Below the pieces are notes generated by a model. The model saw nothing but the letters and a program-made list of their open reading frames with translations. It had not been told where the DNA came from and searched no databases. Made by a program: the position numbers and the translations under genes. Positions 9,849-17,078 of a DNA stretch of 64,000 nt are shown piece by piece. Position 1 is the stretch's first letter. Every line of letters starts with the position of its first letter. The DNA comes from Tunturibacter gelidoferens (GTDB lineage Bacteria > Acidobacteriota > Terriglobia > Terriglobales > Acidobacteriaceae): NCBI RefSeq assembly GCF_040358255.1, contig NZ_CP132938.1:2914001-2978000 (forward strand), read 5' to 3'.

Positions 9849-9911
9849 ATGAATTACTTCGTGTTTTGCAACGCCGACGGCAAACCCAGTGCGCCGTCGG
9901 CCTAACGCTAG
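9849..9911 (+). repeat. Decayed second copy of the glycoside-hydrolase tail
   Basis: Just after the esterase, 'aacgccgacggcaaaccc' and 'gcgccgtcggcc' closely resemble bases near 8208-8240 (encoding NADGEPGAPSA). It is a short duplicated remnant that ends in a stop. Confidence 0.45.
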
Positions 9912-10130
9912 AGATGATGAATCGCCGCAACTTCCTGCTTACCATATTCGCCTGCGGCGTTGGCGGCTGCCTCGCGTTTCTCACTAGTCGCCAATGCGGT
10001 CACCGTGACCTTCGCGCCCGGCATGATCGCGCCTGTCGTGTCAGTCACCGTTCGCAGAATGTCGGCCGTAGTGCTCTGCGCCGCCGCACGCTGGTCTGCA
10101 GTTCGGATCCCAAAAACGATCGACAGAGCC
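9908..10130 (-). pseudogene. Detached carboxypeptidase-like N-terminal domain of an Oar-type receptor
   Basis: On the minus strand the frame reads 'ILRTVTDTTGAIMPGAKVTV' followed by 'TALATSEKREAAANAAGEYG', the signature of the carboxypeptidase-regulatory-like domain that begins acidobacterial Oar receptors. It ends at a TAG (9908-9910) and no plug or barrel follows. Plus-strand ORFs over the same bases, including one with a Tat-like 'NRRNFLLT', show no family similarity and are shadows. Confidence 0.6.
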
Positions 10131-10381
10131 AGTCACACCGACGAGCCAAAGCTGAACAGCCCGGTCCATCTGCACACGGAGTTCCTACGTCTGGACTCTC
10201 CTTCGCGCAGAGAAGTGAGTTTCCTTACGTCCTGTGCGATAAAAATCATCCTAACGCTCCAGCGAAATTGTGCACATCATCGTATCTGGGTTGTTGAATG
10301 ATCGCCTATTGGGGCGAGAGTGAATCTCTCAATCTTCTCGGATCCGGCGGGCCAGCTAGGAGCAGACCACAATGGAACCAA

Positions 10382-12451
10382 TTATGTCTCGTAATGATTT
10401 GCCACCGGAAGGGTGAAATTAAAGCACGCACCGCGATCGCCATTCGGAGCGGCCCACAAGCAACCGCCATGAGATTCAACAATCGAGCGGCAGATTGCCA
10501 ACCCCATCCCGCTACCTTGCGGTTTGGTCGTGAAAAACGGCTCGAATATCTGTTTTTCCTTCGCCGCCGGCAAGCCTGGGCCTGTATCGCTGACCGAAAT
10601 CTGGAACAGGCCTTCCTGATTCAGTCGCGACTTGACTGAAAGTGATCCACCGGTCTCTTTCATTGCTTCGATCGCGTTGAGCATCAGATTCATGAGCACC
10701 TGCTGCAGTTGCACGCGGTCTGACATGATCATGGGGACTTCGGCGGCGAAATCGGTATGCATCGAGACTTTGTAACGGTTGGCCTCAACCCACAACAGCG
10801 CCACAATTTCGCGAATAATTTCGTTTCCGTCCAACAATTCGCGTTTGGGAGGAGCCTTCGTGTAGAGCGCCCGCACATGGTCGATTATTTCTGCGGCGCG
10901 CTTTCCAGCCTTCAGGGTGGCCGTTGCTGTCTCCCGAGCCTCTTCTACATTGGGCTCGTCACGCGCCAGCCAATTCAACGTTGTGCTGGCGCTTATGATT
11001 CCTGCCGCGATGGGCTGTTTCAATTCGTGAGAGATCGACGCCGCCAATTCGCCCAGCATACTTATCCGATTCATATGAGCGAGATCTGCCTCCCACTGTC
11101 GGAGTCGTTCGCGCTCGAATTCGGCTTTTTTCTGCTCTGTCACATCGACAATTGTTCCTACGAATTCGGTAAGATGTCCTGTTTTATCGACTATCGGATG
11201 CCCGTATGAACGGACATACTTCAGGGTCCCATCGGGCGACACAACCCGGAATTCGAGTTCAGCTTGCAACTCCTTCAATAGTGCCTCAAGTCCCTGTGAA
11301 CCGGTCGTTTGATCCATTACGATCCAACACTTTTTGGAAGCCGCCAGAGTTCGCTCAATGCCCTCGATAATTGGAGGAATATCTTCAGGGTGGATTCGCT
11401 GCGAGATCGCTTCCGAATCCGGTGGGTCAAGCGTCGGTTCGAGCCCCATAATCCGAAACATTTCCTCCGAATAGTAGATGATCTTGCCGGTGGCGGGATC
11501 GAGCGCCCAACTGCCGGTGTGGCTGAGTCTCTGTGCCTCCGCCAGATATGCTTCGCTGCGTCGCAGCCGGTTCTCCGCCTGCTCGCGCTCCTGATCCAAC
11601 CGCCTGCGTTCGGTAGTGTCGATGGTGATGCCAACGTACTCGCCGGGCGCGCTGGATTCTTTAAGAACAGGATGACCGATTGTGTGCATATATCTCACCG
11701 GACAGTCAGGGGCCGCGATTCGGTACCGCAAATCCAGATCTTCGCCGGATCGCATCAACGTTTGGAGAGTCTCAAGCACGTATTCCTGATCTTCGGGATG
11801 AATACGCTGGAGGAAATCTTCGAAAGAGGGCAGTCCCTTTTCCGGATCAAAGCCAAACATACCAGTATGTTCTGCGGACGAGTGAAAGATCTGCCGCGTG
11901 GCAGCGTTAAGGCTCCAGCTACCCGTATGCGTCAGGCGCTGCCCTTCGGCCAAATACGCCTCGCTCCGACGCAAAGCTTCTTCGATGCGCTTTTGCTCCG
12001 TCACGTCGACTGACGTGCCCACGAACTCAGCGATCTCTCCAGCATCGTTGAATATGGGATGACCAATCGTGTGGAAGTACTTCAGGCGCCCGTCCGGATA
12101 CAGCATGCGGTGATCGAGAACATAATCTTCCTTGTCATTCAGTGCCTTCAGGTACCGGTCGACTACCTGCTGGCGATCCTCCGGGTGGACTCGCTGGCCC
12201 ATCAGCTCGAGCAAGAGCGGACCCTGCCGGGGGTCGACTTCAAGAATTCGGAACAGCTCGTCGGACCAATAATTCCAGCCTTCTTTGCCAGGGGTGAAAG
12301 CCCAACTGCCCGTCTTGGTTAGCCTCTGCGCTTCCGCCAAATACGCTTCGCTGCGCCGCAGCTGATTTACCGCGGCCTCGCGCTCGCGGCTCGTTGTAGG
12401 CAACGTGTCGTTGGTTCGCAGCAGATTCCTAACTCTTGTGGTTAAGTCCAT
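10382..12451 (-). CDS. Multi-PAS sensor histidine kinase
   Basis: About 689 residues, cytoplasmic, no membrane segment. Three PAS/PAC modules lie at roughly 30-165, 165-300 and 305-445, each opening with 'RRSEAYLAE(A/G)QRL' and 'GSW' and closing with 'VDVTEQK' or 'IDTTERR'. The HisKA domain has the phospho-acceptor in 'ISHELKQPIAA' near residue 475, and the HATPase has 'NLMLNAIEA' (N box), 'DTGPGLP' (G1) and 'GSGMGLAICRS' (G2). The ATG at 12451 is chosen over the longer TTG frame because that leader is a run of G. This architecture usually pairs with FixJ-type regulators; the only one visible is at 38830-39483, far away. The near-identical PAS openings indicate internal duplication. Confidence 0.92.
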   Translation of the reverse strand: MDLTTRVRNLLRTNDTLPTTSREREAAVNQLRRSEAYLAEAQRLTKTGSWAFTPGKEGWNYWSDELFRILEVDPRQGPLLLELMGQRVHPEDRQQVVDRYLKALNDKEDYVLDHRMLYPDGRLKYFHTIGHPIFNDAGEIAEFVGTSVDVTEQKRIEEALRRSEAYLAEGQRLTHTGSWSLNAATRQIFHSSAEHTGMFGFDPEKGLPSFEDFLQRIHPEDQEYVLETLQTLMRSGEDLDLRYRIAAPDCPVRYMHTIGHPVLKESSAPGEYVGITIDTTERRRLDQEREQAENRLRRSEAYLAEAQRLSHTGSWALDPATGKIIYYSEEMFRIMGLEPTLDPPDSEAISQRIHPEDIPPIIEGIERTLAASKKCWIVMDQTTGSQGLEALLKELQAELEFRVVSPDGTLKYVRSYGHPIVDKTGHLTEFVGTIVDVTEQKKAEFERERLRQWEADLAHMNRISMLGELAASISHELKQPIAAGIISASTTLNWLARDEPNVEEARETATATLKAGKRAAEIIDHVRALYTKAPPKRELLDGNEIIREIVALLWVEANRYKVSMHTDFAAEVPMIMSDRVQLQQVLMNLMLNAIEAMKETGGSLSVKSRLNQEGLFQISVSDTGPGLPAAKEKQIFEPFFTTKPQGSGMGLAICRSIVESHGGCLWAAPNGDRGACFNFTLPVANHYET

Positions 12452-12750
12452 CGCGCGCCCCCCCAAGGGACTCGTTGGGGTTCTTTTTGAACGTTGTTAC
12501 GATTCTGAGTTACTGGGCCGGAATTTGCAATACGTGGGCGTGAAGTGGCGCGAGTGCTAGGTGACTTTGATGACGAAGCCGTGGACAAACGCCTAGGGTG
12601 CGAAGATTCCAATATGGGATCTGCTCTTCCACGGCCAAGATCGAGAACAGAACTTCACCAAATTCTTCACCGAATTGTGCTCCGCAGGGACTCCAAATCC
12701 TCCTGTGCGCTCCTCAGTACTCCATTGAAAACACATATTCTCCGGCCTTC
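12452..12750. other. Non-coding stretch
   Basis: Upstream region of the kinase and left side of the tRNA-like remnant. I see no convincing gene, terminator or promoter in it. Confidence 0.5.
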
Positions 12751-12803
12751 ATGACCGCCTGTTAACCGAAGGGTTGTAGGGTCGAGTCCTAGCTCAGGAG
12801 CCA
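12751..12803 (+). other. tRNA-like 3' half, probable attachment-site remnant
   Basis: The bases contain 'ctGTTaa', as in a tRNA-Asn anticodon loop, then a T-arm-like 'taggGTCGAGTccta', an acceptor-like strand and CCA. The D-arm and 5' acceptor strand are absent and the T-loop lacks the usual first T, so it is not a functional tRNA. Its position six bases from the end of an integrase tail fits a tRNA 3' end carried as an att site. Confidence 0.5.
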
Positions 12804-12808
12804 TAAAA

Positions 12809-13111
12809 TTAACAACTTAAAGGCGCCTCCTCTTCCGGCTTCGCCGAACTTCGCCGAATTGCTGAAATACCCTTCAAGTTCCGCCCTTCCACTCCCATGT
12901 TTTCGACCGGCGCAGTCCAGTCTTTGAGCACAGCATCCGTGCGCGAGTTCACGGCCTGCTGAACGCTTGCATCGATCAATTGGACATAGATATCGCCCGT
13001 CGTGCGGATGCTGGCGTGCCGAAGAATGCCTTGAGTGTCCTTCAGCGTTCCATGCTTCTGCATGTCGGTCCCCAAGTTCTTCGGATCTCTCCGCTGAGTG
13101 GAATTTCTCAT
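12809..13111 (-). pseudogene. C-terminal end of a tyrosine recombinase (integrase)
   Basis: The minus-strand frame shows 'TLKDTQGILRHASIRTTGDI' followed by 'YVQL', the last catalytic box (His and nucleophile Tyr) of phage-type integrases, and a typical polar tail. The catalytic Arg and earlier domains are missing because the sequence changes abruptly at 13112, where the repeated module starts. Its stop lies next to the tRNA-like att remnant, the usual integrase-att arrangement. Confidence 0.75.
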
Positions 13112-13764
13112 GAGGCTGTCAAGGTGACGACACAATGACGGTATCTCGTCATCGTCACGCCGTCACTCAACCCTGATGTGACATTTGCAAATCTCACCTG
13201 TTCTTTAGCCTAACTTCTTTATTGTCAGCCGTTAACCACTTCTTGCGTTGTAGCGCCGCGCCTTTGGCATGCAATTTGCCTTACACATGGCGGCAGCAAT
13301 AAAGATCCGAGGCGCGCTGTGGCGATGTTCCGGTTGGACTATCTATCTTGTTTTCTCACCGTCGTCGCGACGGTCCTGGTCGGAAGAAAGATGTGGACCG
13401 GTCTTGTTGTTTCGGGCGTCAACAGTCTCATCGTCTGTGTAATCGGGTTGCACACGTCGCAGTATGGCTTTATCCCTGCGAATGTGTTTTGCATTTGCAT
13501 AAACGCATTCAATCTTCGGACATGGTTAAAGGCGCAGAAATATCTATCCGAATCGACGACTGGCGCAAGCAGCGAACTGGTCGCGGGCTGCAAACGAATG
13601 AGCGCCTCTAAAAAGGCAGCCACGCGACGCCTAAGAAATTCTTTCAGAATCCGCAGCGAAGGAACGCTCAGGAATTCGATCTCATCTCTCTCTGATAAAG
13701 GCGTGTGGCCCTTCGCACCAACACCCCTTCGCACCAACCCAAACGTCGGGGTAACCCACCCTTG
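13112..13764 (+). repeat. Inverted duplicated module, copy 1 (leader + membrane protein gene)
   Basis: This segment matches the reverse complement of 31289-31933 with long identical stretches, both upstream of and within the membrane-protein gene. Homology begins exactly at 'gaggctgtcaaggtgacgac' in both copies, next to mobile-element debris on each side. The paralogous propeller genes continue the module downstream (14044-14754 and 29649-30356) at lower similarity. Confidence 0.85.
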
Positions 13765-13765
13765 A
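13319..13765 (+). CDS. Small membrane protein (PnuC-like in appearance), copy 1
   Basis: 149 residues from GTG 13319 (ATG 13325 is equally possible). Two or three hydrophobic segments cover residues 5-75, with 'LDYLSCFLTVVATVLVGRKM' and 'QYGFIPANVFCICINAFNL' followed by a Trp, which loosely resembles the short membrane repeats of PnuC-type vitamin transporters. That resemblance is by eye only. The C-terminal half is polar and poorly conserved: the second copy (31372-31731) stops 29 residues earlier. Near identity of the first 70 residues between copies argues the membrane part is functional. Confidence 0.6.
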   Translation: MAMFRLDYLSCFLTVVATVLVGRKMWTGLVVSGVNSLIVCVIGLHTSQYGFIPANVFCICINAFNLRTWLKAQKYLSESTTGASSELVAGCKRMSASKKAATRRLRNSFRIRSEGTLRNSISSLSDKGVWPFAPTPLRTNPNVGVTHP

Positions 13766-14043
13766 GGAAACTCCGAGCCAACCTCTGATCGCATTTCATT
13801 TCGTCAGGCAGGACAGATTCTACGGGAGTAACAGAAAACGCGTTGGTTAGCCGACGCCCTTGGAACGCACCTTGCTAGGGGTGGTCAATTTTGAATTGGC
13901 ATGTGGGTTGCAGAATCCACAGCGGAACTCACAGGTGAGGTGGACTGCAACACCAACCTGTAGGTCTTCGCGCTTCGAACCTTCAGGCAAAGCGCAGGTC
14001 ACTAAGCAGACGCAGCAGATGAATCAAGATCAAGGAGAGTGTC

Positions 14044-14754
14044 ATGAAAGCAATATCGTCAAAGCGCGCGGCCACCTTCGCAATGTCTGCATTGCTGGCC
14101 CTGATCAGCGTGAGTGCCGTCCACGCCGAGGTGCGTTCCAAGTCGAACGACATCATAGTCCTTCAACCTACGGATCTGCCAGAGCAGGCCCAGACTCCAG
14201 GAAATTCGTTCTTCCTATACTCTGACAATGACGGAAGCACCTACCTCTACATCGAACAACAGCAAGGCGCTCGCCTCACTACATTTAACGTCACCGATCC
14301 GAGCAAGATCAAGTTCGTCTCGTCTACTATGTTGACCTCACCTGTGCCCTTCGACTTTGTTCGTCCAGTGGGCGGTCGGGCGGAACTGATTAGGTTCCGG
14401 GATGGGAAGGGTGTCGCCGTCCTCGATCTGCATACCGCAATAAAGCCCACGGTGAAGATCATCTCGGGCTTGTCCGAGTCCGGTTCTACCGAGCCTCTCG
14501 GCGAACAGGCATTCATGTTGATCAGCGAACCATACAACTACATACGAGCCATCCCCCGCGACTACCAGGTGATTGATATCTCGTCTCCTTCCGATCCACT
14601 TCTGGTCACAACCGTGAAGGAGGTCAAACACCGGGTTGTAAACGGAGACACCGGAACAACGTTTCTGCTCGGGAGCGGTGGGTTGACAGTGATCCGTCGA
14701 CTCAGCGTGGAAAACGACTACAAAACCCATCTAATGCAACTATCCAGTAACTGA
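14044..14754 (+). CDS. Secreted LVIVD/propeller-like protein, copy 1
   Basis: 236 residues with a signal peptide ending 'SVSAVHA' and ribosome site 'aaggagagtgtc'. The mature protein begins EVRSKS and contains 'GSTYLYIEQQQGARLTTFNV', 'DPSKIKFVSS', 'IRFRDGKGVAVLDLH', 'YQVIDISSPSDPLLVTTVKE' and 'TTFLLGSGGLTVIRR', repeating beta blades of the LVIVD type. It is clearly paralogous to 29649-30356 (same length, shared EQQQGARLT and PRDYQV motifs). Function is unknown; a periplasmic or surface role is inferred from export. A hairpin follows the stop. Confidence 0.75.
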   Translation: MKAISSKRAATFAMSALLALISVSAVHAEVRSKSNDIIVLQPTDLPEQAQTPGNSFFLYSDNDGSTYLYIEQQQGARLTTFNVTDPSKIKFVSSTMLTSPVPFDFVRPVGGRAELIRFRDGKGVAVLDLHTAIKPTVKIISGLSESGSTEPLGEQAFMLISEPYNYIRAIPRDYQVIDISSPSDPLLVTTVKEVKHRVVNGDTGTTFLLGSGGLTVIRRLSVENDYKTHLMQLSSN

Positions 14755-14760
14755 AATACG

Positions 14761-14786
14761 GGGGAGAGCAGCTAATCGCTCTCCCC
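14761..14786 (+). terminator. Hairpin after the propeller gene
   Basis: A perfect 9-bp stem (GGGGAGAGC / GCTCTCCCC) with an 8-base loop starts 6 bases after the stop codon. There is no T run, so rho-independent function is uncertain. Confidence 0.5.
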
Positions 14787-15029
14787 ATCAAACCGCCATG
14801 GAGTGCCGTAGCCGGAGCGCTGACCTCCATGGTCCAACGAGAGCGCTCTTTCTGTCCCACGAAAGAGTCTCTCCCGAGCAATTCAGGGCAACATGTCAAT
14901 GCATATGGTTCAAACACAATTGCAACAATCTGTGGACGCGGTAAATGTTGTCCAACTACCTGCACGAGAAGATACCAGAGCGCTGCAACCCTCCCCATTT
15001 AAAGACTGATTAGGAACCAGGAGACTGTC

Positions 15030-15245
15030 ATGAACATTCGACAGCTAAAGACAAGTACAGCGAACCATCTCATAGCCGATTTCACTAACGATCTAAATGC
15101 CGAATCCAAGCGTGTTGTTGACACTGAGAACTTTGGGTCGATCGGGCATCGTAATTTCGACGACGTTATATCTGGAATTTCCATTTTCATGGTGCTCTGC
15201 CTGATCGCCTTCGTTATTGCGATTGCATTTTATACGGTCACGTAA
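15030..15245 (+). CDS. Small single-pass membrane protein
   Basis: 71 residues preceded by 'ccaggagactgtc', a good ribosome binding site. The N-terminal 45 residues are polar and the C terminus is one hydrophobic segment (ISIFMVLCLIAFVIAIAFYT). It lies 128 bases upstream of the sulfite-oxidase/cytochrome cluster and on the same strand, so it may be an accessory peptide of that cluster. No family is recognised. Confidence 0.55.
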   Translation: MNIRQLKTSTANHLIADFTNDLNAESKRVVDTENFGSIGHRNFDDVISGISIFMVLCLIAFVIAIAFYTVT

Positions 15246-15373
15246 GGACGAACTCTCGGTTCGCGTATGGCAAGGAGCTCTTCAACCTTGGAATTGAAGA
15301 GTTCATAAAACAGGAAGCTGGTCTGTGTCGCGAACAGACCATCGTTGAGAGGCGAGGATGGAGTTGAGTTAAA

Positions 15374-16606
15374 GTGAAAAGCGCACGTCGTGATTTTCTC
15401 AGGGCCACAGGAATGCTGGGAATGGCCGCTTTTCTTGCCGCTTGCAAGAACGGTTCAATCGCGCGGACGGTGATCGATGCCGGCGTCCCTGAGTCCAAAG
15501 GGATGGGATCGAATCTTAGGACCTGGGCCCGTTATCCCGAAAAGACCGACCTCATGATGCTGGCGGACCGGCCGCCTCTTCTTGAAACACCCGTGCATTT
15601 CTTTTTGCACGATTTGACTCCCAACGATGCTTATTTTGTTCGCTGGCACTACGCTGGGTTACCAACGCGTGTCGACCTGCGAACATTCAGAACGCAGGTG
15701 ATCGGCGCAGTTAATCGACCGCTACAGCTATCGTTTGACGACTTGCGAACGAAGTTTGAACCTGTGACGTTGACCGCCTTCAGCCAGTGCTCGGGCAACT
15801 CGCGCAGCTTCTTCCGTCCGCAAGTACCTGGTGCGCAGTGGACCAACGGTGCGATGGGAAATGCACGCTATGTTGGGGCTCGATTGAAGGATGTGCTGAA
15901 CGCAGCGGGAGTCAGGGCGGGAGCCGTGGAGGCGAGTTTTCGCGGCGTGGATGTACCTCCCCTGCAGGCATCTCCTCACTTTGAAAAGCCGCTGACGATC
16001 GATCACGCACTGAACGGAGATTCGATCATCGCTTACGAAATGAATGGCGAGCCGCTGCCGATGCTGAACGGATTTCCAGTGCGCCTGGTGGTGCCTGGCT
16101 GGTTCGCCACGTACTGGGTCAAGGCTCTAAGCCAGATCACCGTCCGCGCGGAGCCGCTGCATAACTTCTGGGTGGATACGGCGTATCGAGTTCCGACGAC
16201 GCCGGACTATTCCGAAGACCCAAAACACCCCAGCGAGCAGAGTACCCCGATCACCCGTCATCCGACACGAGCGGTCTTTGTGACGCCGGAATTCTCCGCG
16301 CAATTGAAGAAGGACTCGCCGGTCGAGATCCAGGGCATTGCCGTCGATGATGGCACGGGCATTCGGCGCGTGGAAGTATCGACAGACGCCGGGCGCACCT
16401 GGACCGAAGCGGTACTGGACCGTGTGATCGACAAATACTCGTGGAGGCGATGGCGAATGAACTGGCGTCCTACCGAAATTCGCCGGTACAGCCTGCAGTG
16501 CCGTGCGAGCAATGCCGCCGGAGAAACGCAGACGACCAATGAGTGGAACCACGGCGGATATTGTCGCAATGTCATCCAGACGATCGATGTGGAGGTGGTA
16601 GCGTAA
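15374..16606 (+). CDS. Sulfite-oxidase-like molybdopterin oxidoreductase
   Basis: 410 residues starting at GTG with a Tat/lipoprotein-like leader (SARRDFLRATGMLGMAAFLA, then AC). The molybdopterin domain shows the Moco-ligating Cys in 'SQCSGNSR' near residue 138, then 'GARLKDVLNAAGV', 'FEKPLTIDHALN', 'AYEMNGEPLPMLNGFPVRLV' and 'YWVKAL', all typical of sulfite oxidase/SoxC/YedY relatives. A Mo-co dimerisation domain follows ('GTGIRRVEVSTDAGRTWTEA'). It likely oxidises sulfite or a similar substrate outside the cytoplasm and passes electrons to the cytochrome c encoded by the next gene, whose ATG overlaps this stop codon by one base. Confidence 0.88.
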   Translation: MKSARRDFLRATGMLGMAAFLAACKNGSIARTVIDAGVPESKGMGSNLRTWARYPEKTDLMMLADRPPLLETPVHFFLHDLTPNDAYFVRWHYAGLPTRVDLRTFRTQVIGAVNRPLQLSFDDLRTKFEPVTLTAFSQCSGNSRSFFRPQVPGAQWTNGAMGNARYVGARLKDVLNAAGVRAGAVEASFRGVDVPPLQASPHFEKPLTIDHALNGDSIIAYEMNGEPLPMLNGFPVRLVVPGWFATYWVKALSQITVRAEPLHNFWVDTAYRVPTTPDYSEDPKHPSEQSTPITRHPTRAVFVTPEFSAQLKKDSPVEIQGIAVDDGTGIRRVEVSTDAGRTWTEAVLDRVIDKYSWRRWRMNWRPTEIRRYSLQCRASNAAGETQTTNEWNHGGYCRNVIQTIDVEVVA

Positions 16607-17034
16607 TGCAGACTCTGCGTGTTGTCGTCTTATTGTTGATCGTTGCTGTGGCGATCCTGGTCTATGCCTTGTGGGGACGGGCTGGCCGGGAACGCAACGC
16701 AGCGTTGCCCCAGCAAGAACCGGTGATTCCGGTTTCGCGCCTGACGGAAGTGAAGCCCGTAAAGGAGATTGACTTGGAATATCATTCGCCCGATCTGCCA
16801 CCGGGACCTGGACAAGATGTCTTCGCGACGCAGTGTGTCATTTGCCATTCGGCTCGATACGTGCTCAACCAGCCCGCCTTTCCGCGAAAGACCTGGACGG
16901 CTGAAGTACACAAGATGGTCAAGGGTTACGGGGCGCCTATCGTTCCTGAACAGGAAAGAGAGATCGTCAACTATCTCGTTGCCTGGCATGGCAAAGAGGA
17001 TATGCCGGCTCAATCGAATTCCAAACTGAAGTAG
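16606..17034 (+). CDS. Membrane-anchored monohaem cytochrome c (SorB-like)
   Basis: 142 residues with an N-terminal membrane segment (TLRVVVLLLIVAVAILVYAL) and one haem-binding CVICH near residue 79. 'ILVYALWGRAGRERN' marks the membrane exit. A Met ligand is plausible in the late 'EDMPAQ' region. The start overlaps the stop of the sulfite-oxidase-like gene, so the two are translationally coupled, as in sulfite dehydrogenase SorAB pairs. It likely carries electrons from that enzyme to the oxidase encoded 44 bases downstream. Confidence 0.87.
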   Translation: MQTLRVVVLLLIVAVAILVYALWGRAGRERNAALPQQEPVIPVSRLTEVKPVKEIDLEYHSPDLPPGPGQDVFATQCVICHSARYVLNQPAFPRKTWTAEVHKMVKGYGAPIVPEQEREIVNYLVAWHGKEDMPAQSNSKLK

Positions 17035-17078
17035 CTACCCCCTTCGCTGGACACAACAAACACGTTTTGGAGGGAACC

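Noticed and set aside
9866..10297. Plus-strand ORF with Tat-like 'NRRNFLLT'
   Set aside because: The opposite strand encodes a clear carboxypeptidase-like receptor domain, and the plus-strand frame shows nothing after the first residues.
12751..12803. Complete tRNA-Asn gene
   Set aside because: D-arm and 5' acceptor strand are missing, and the anticodon and T arms are imperfect.
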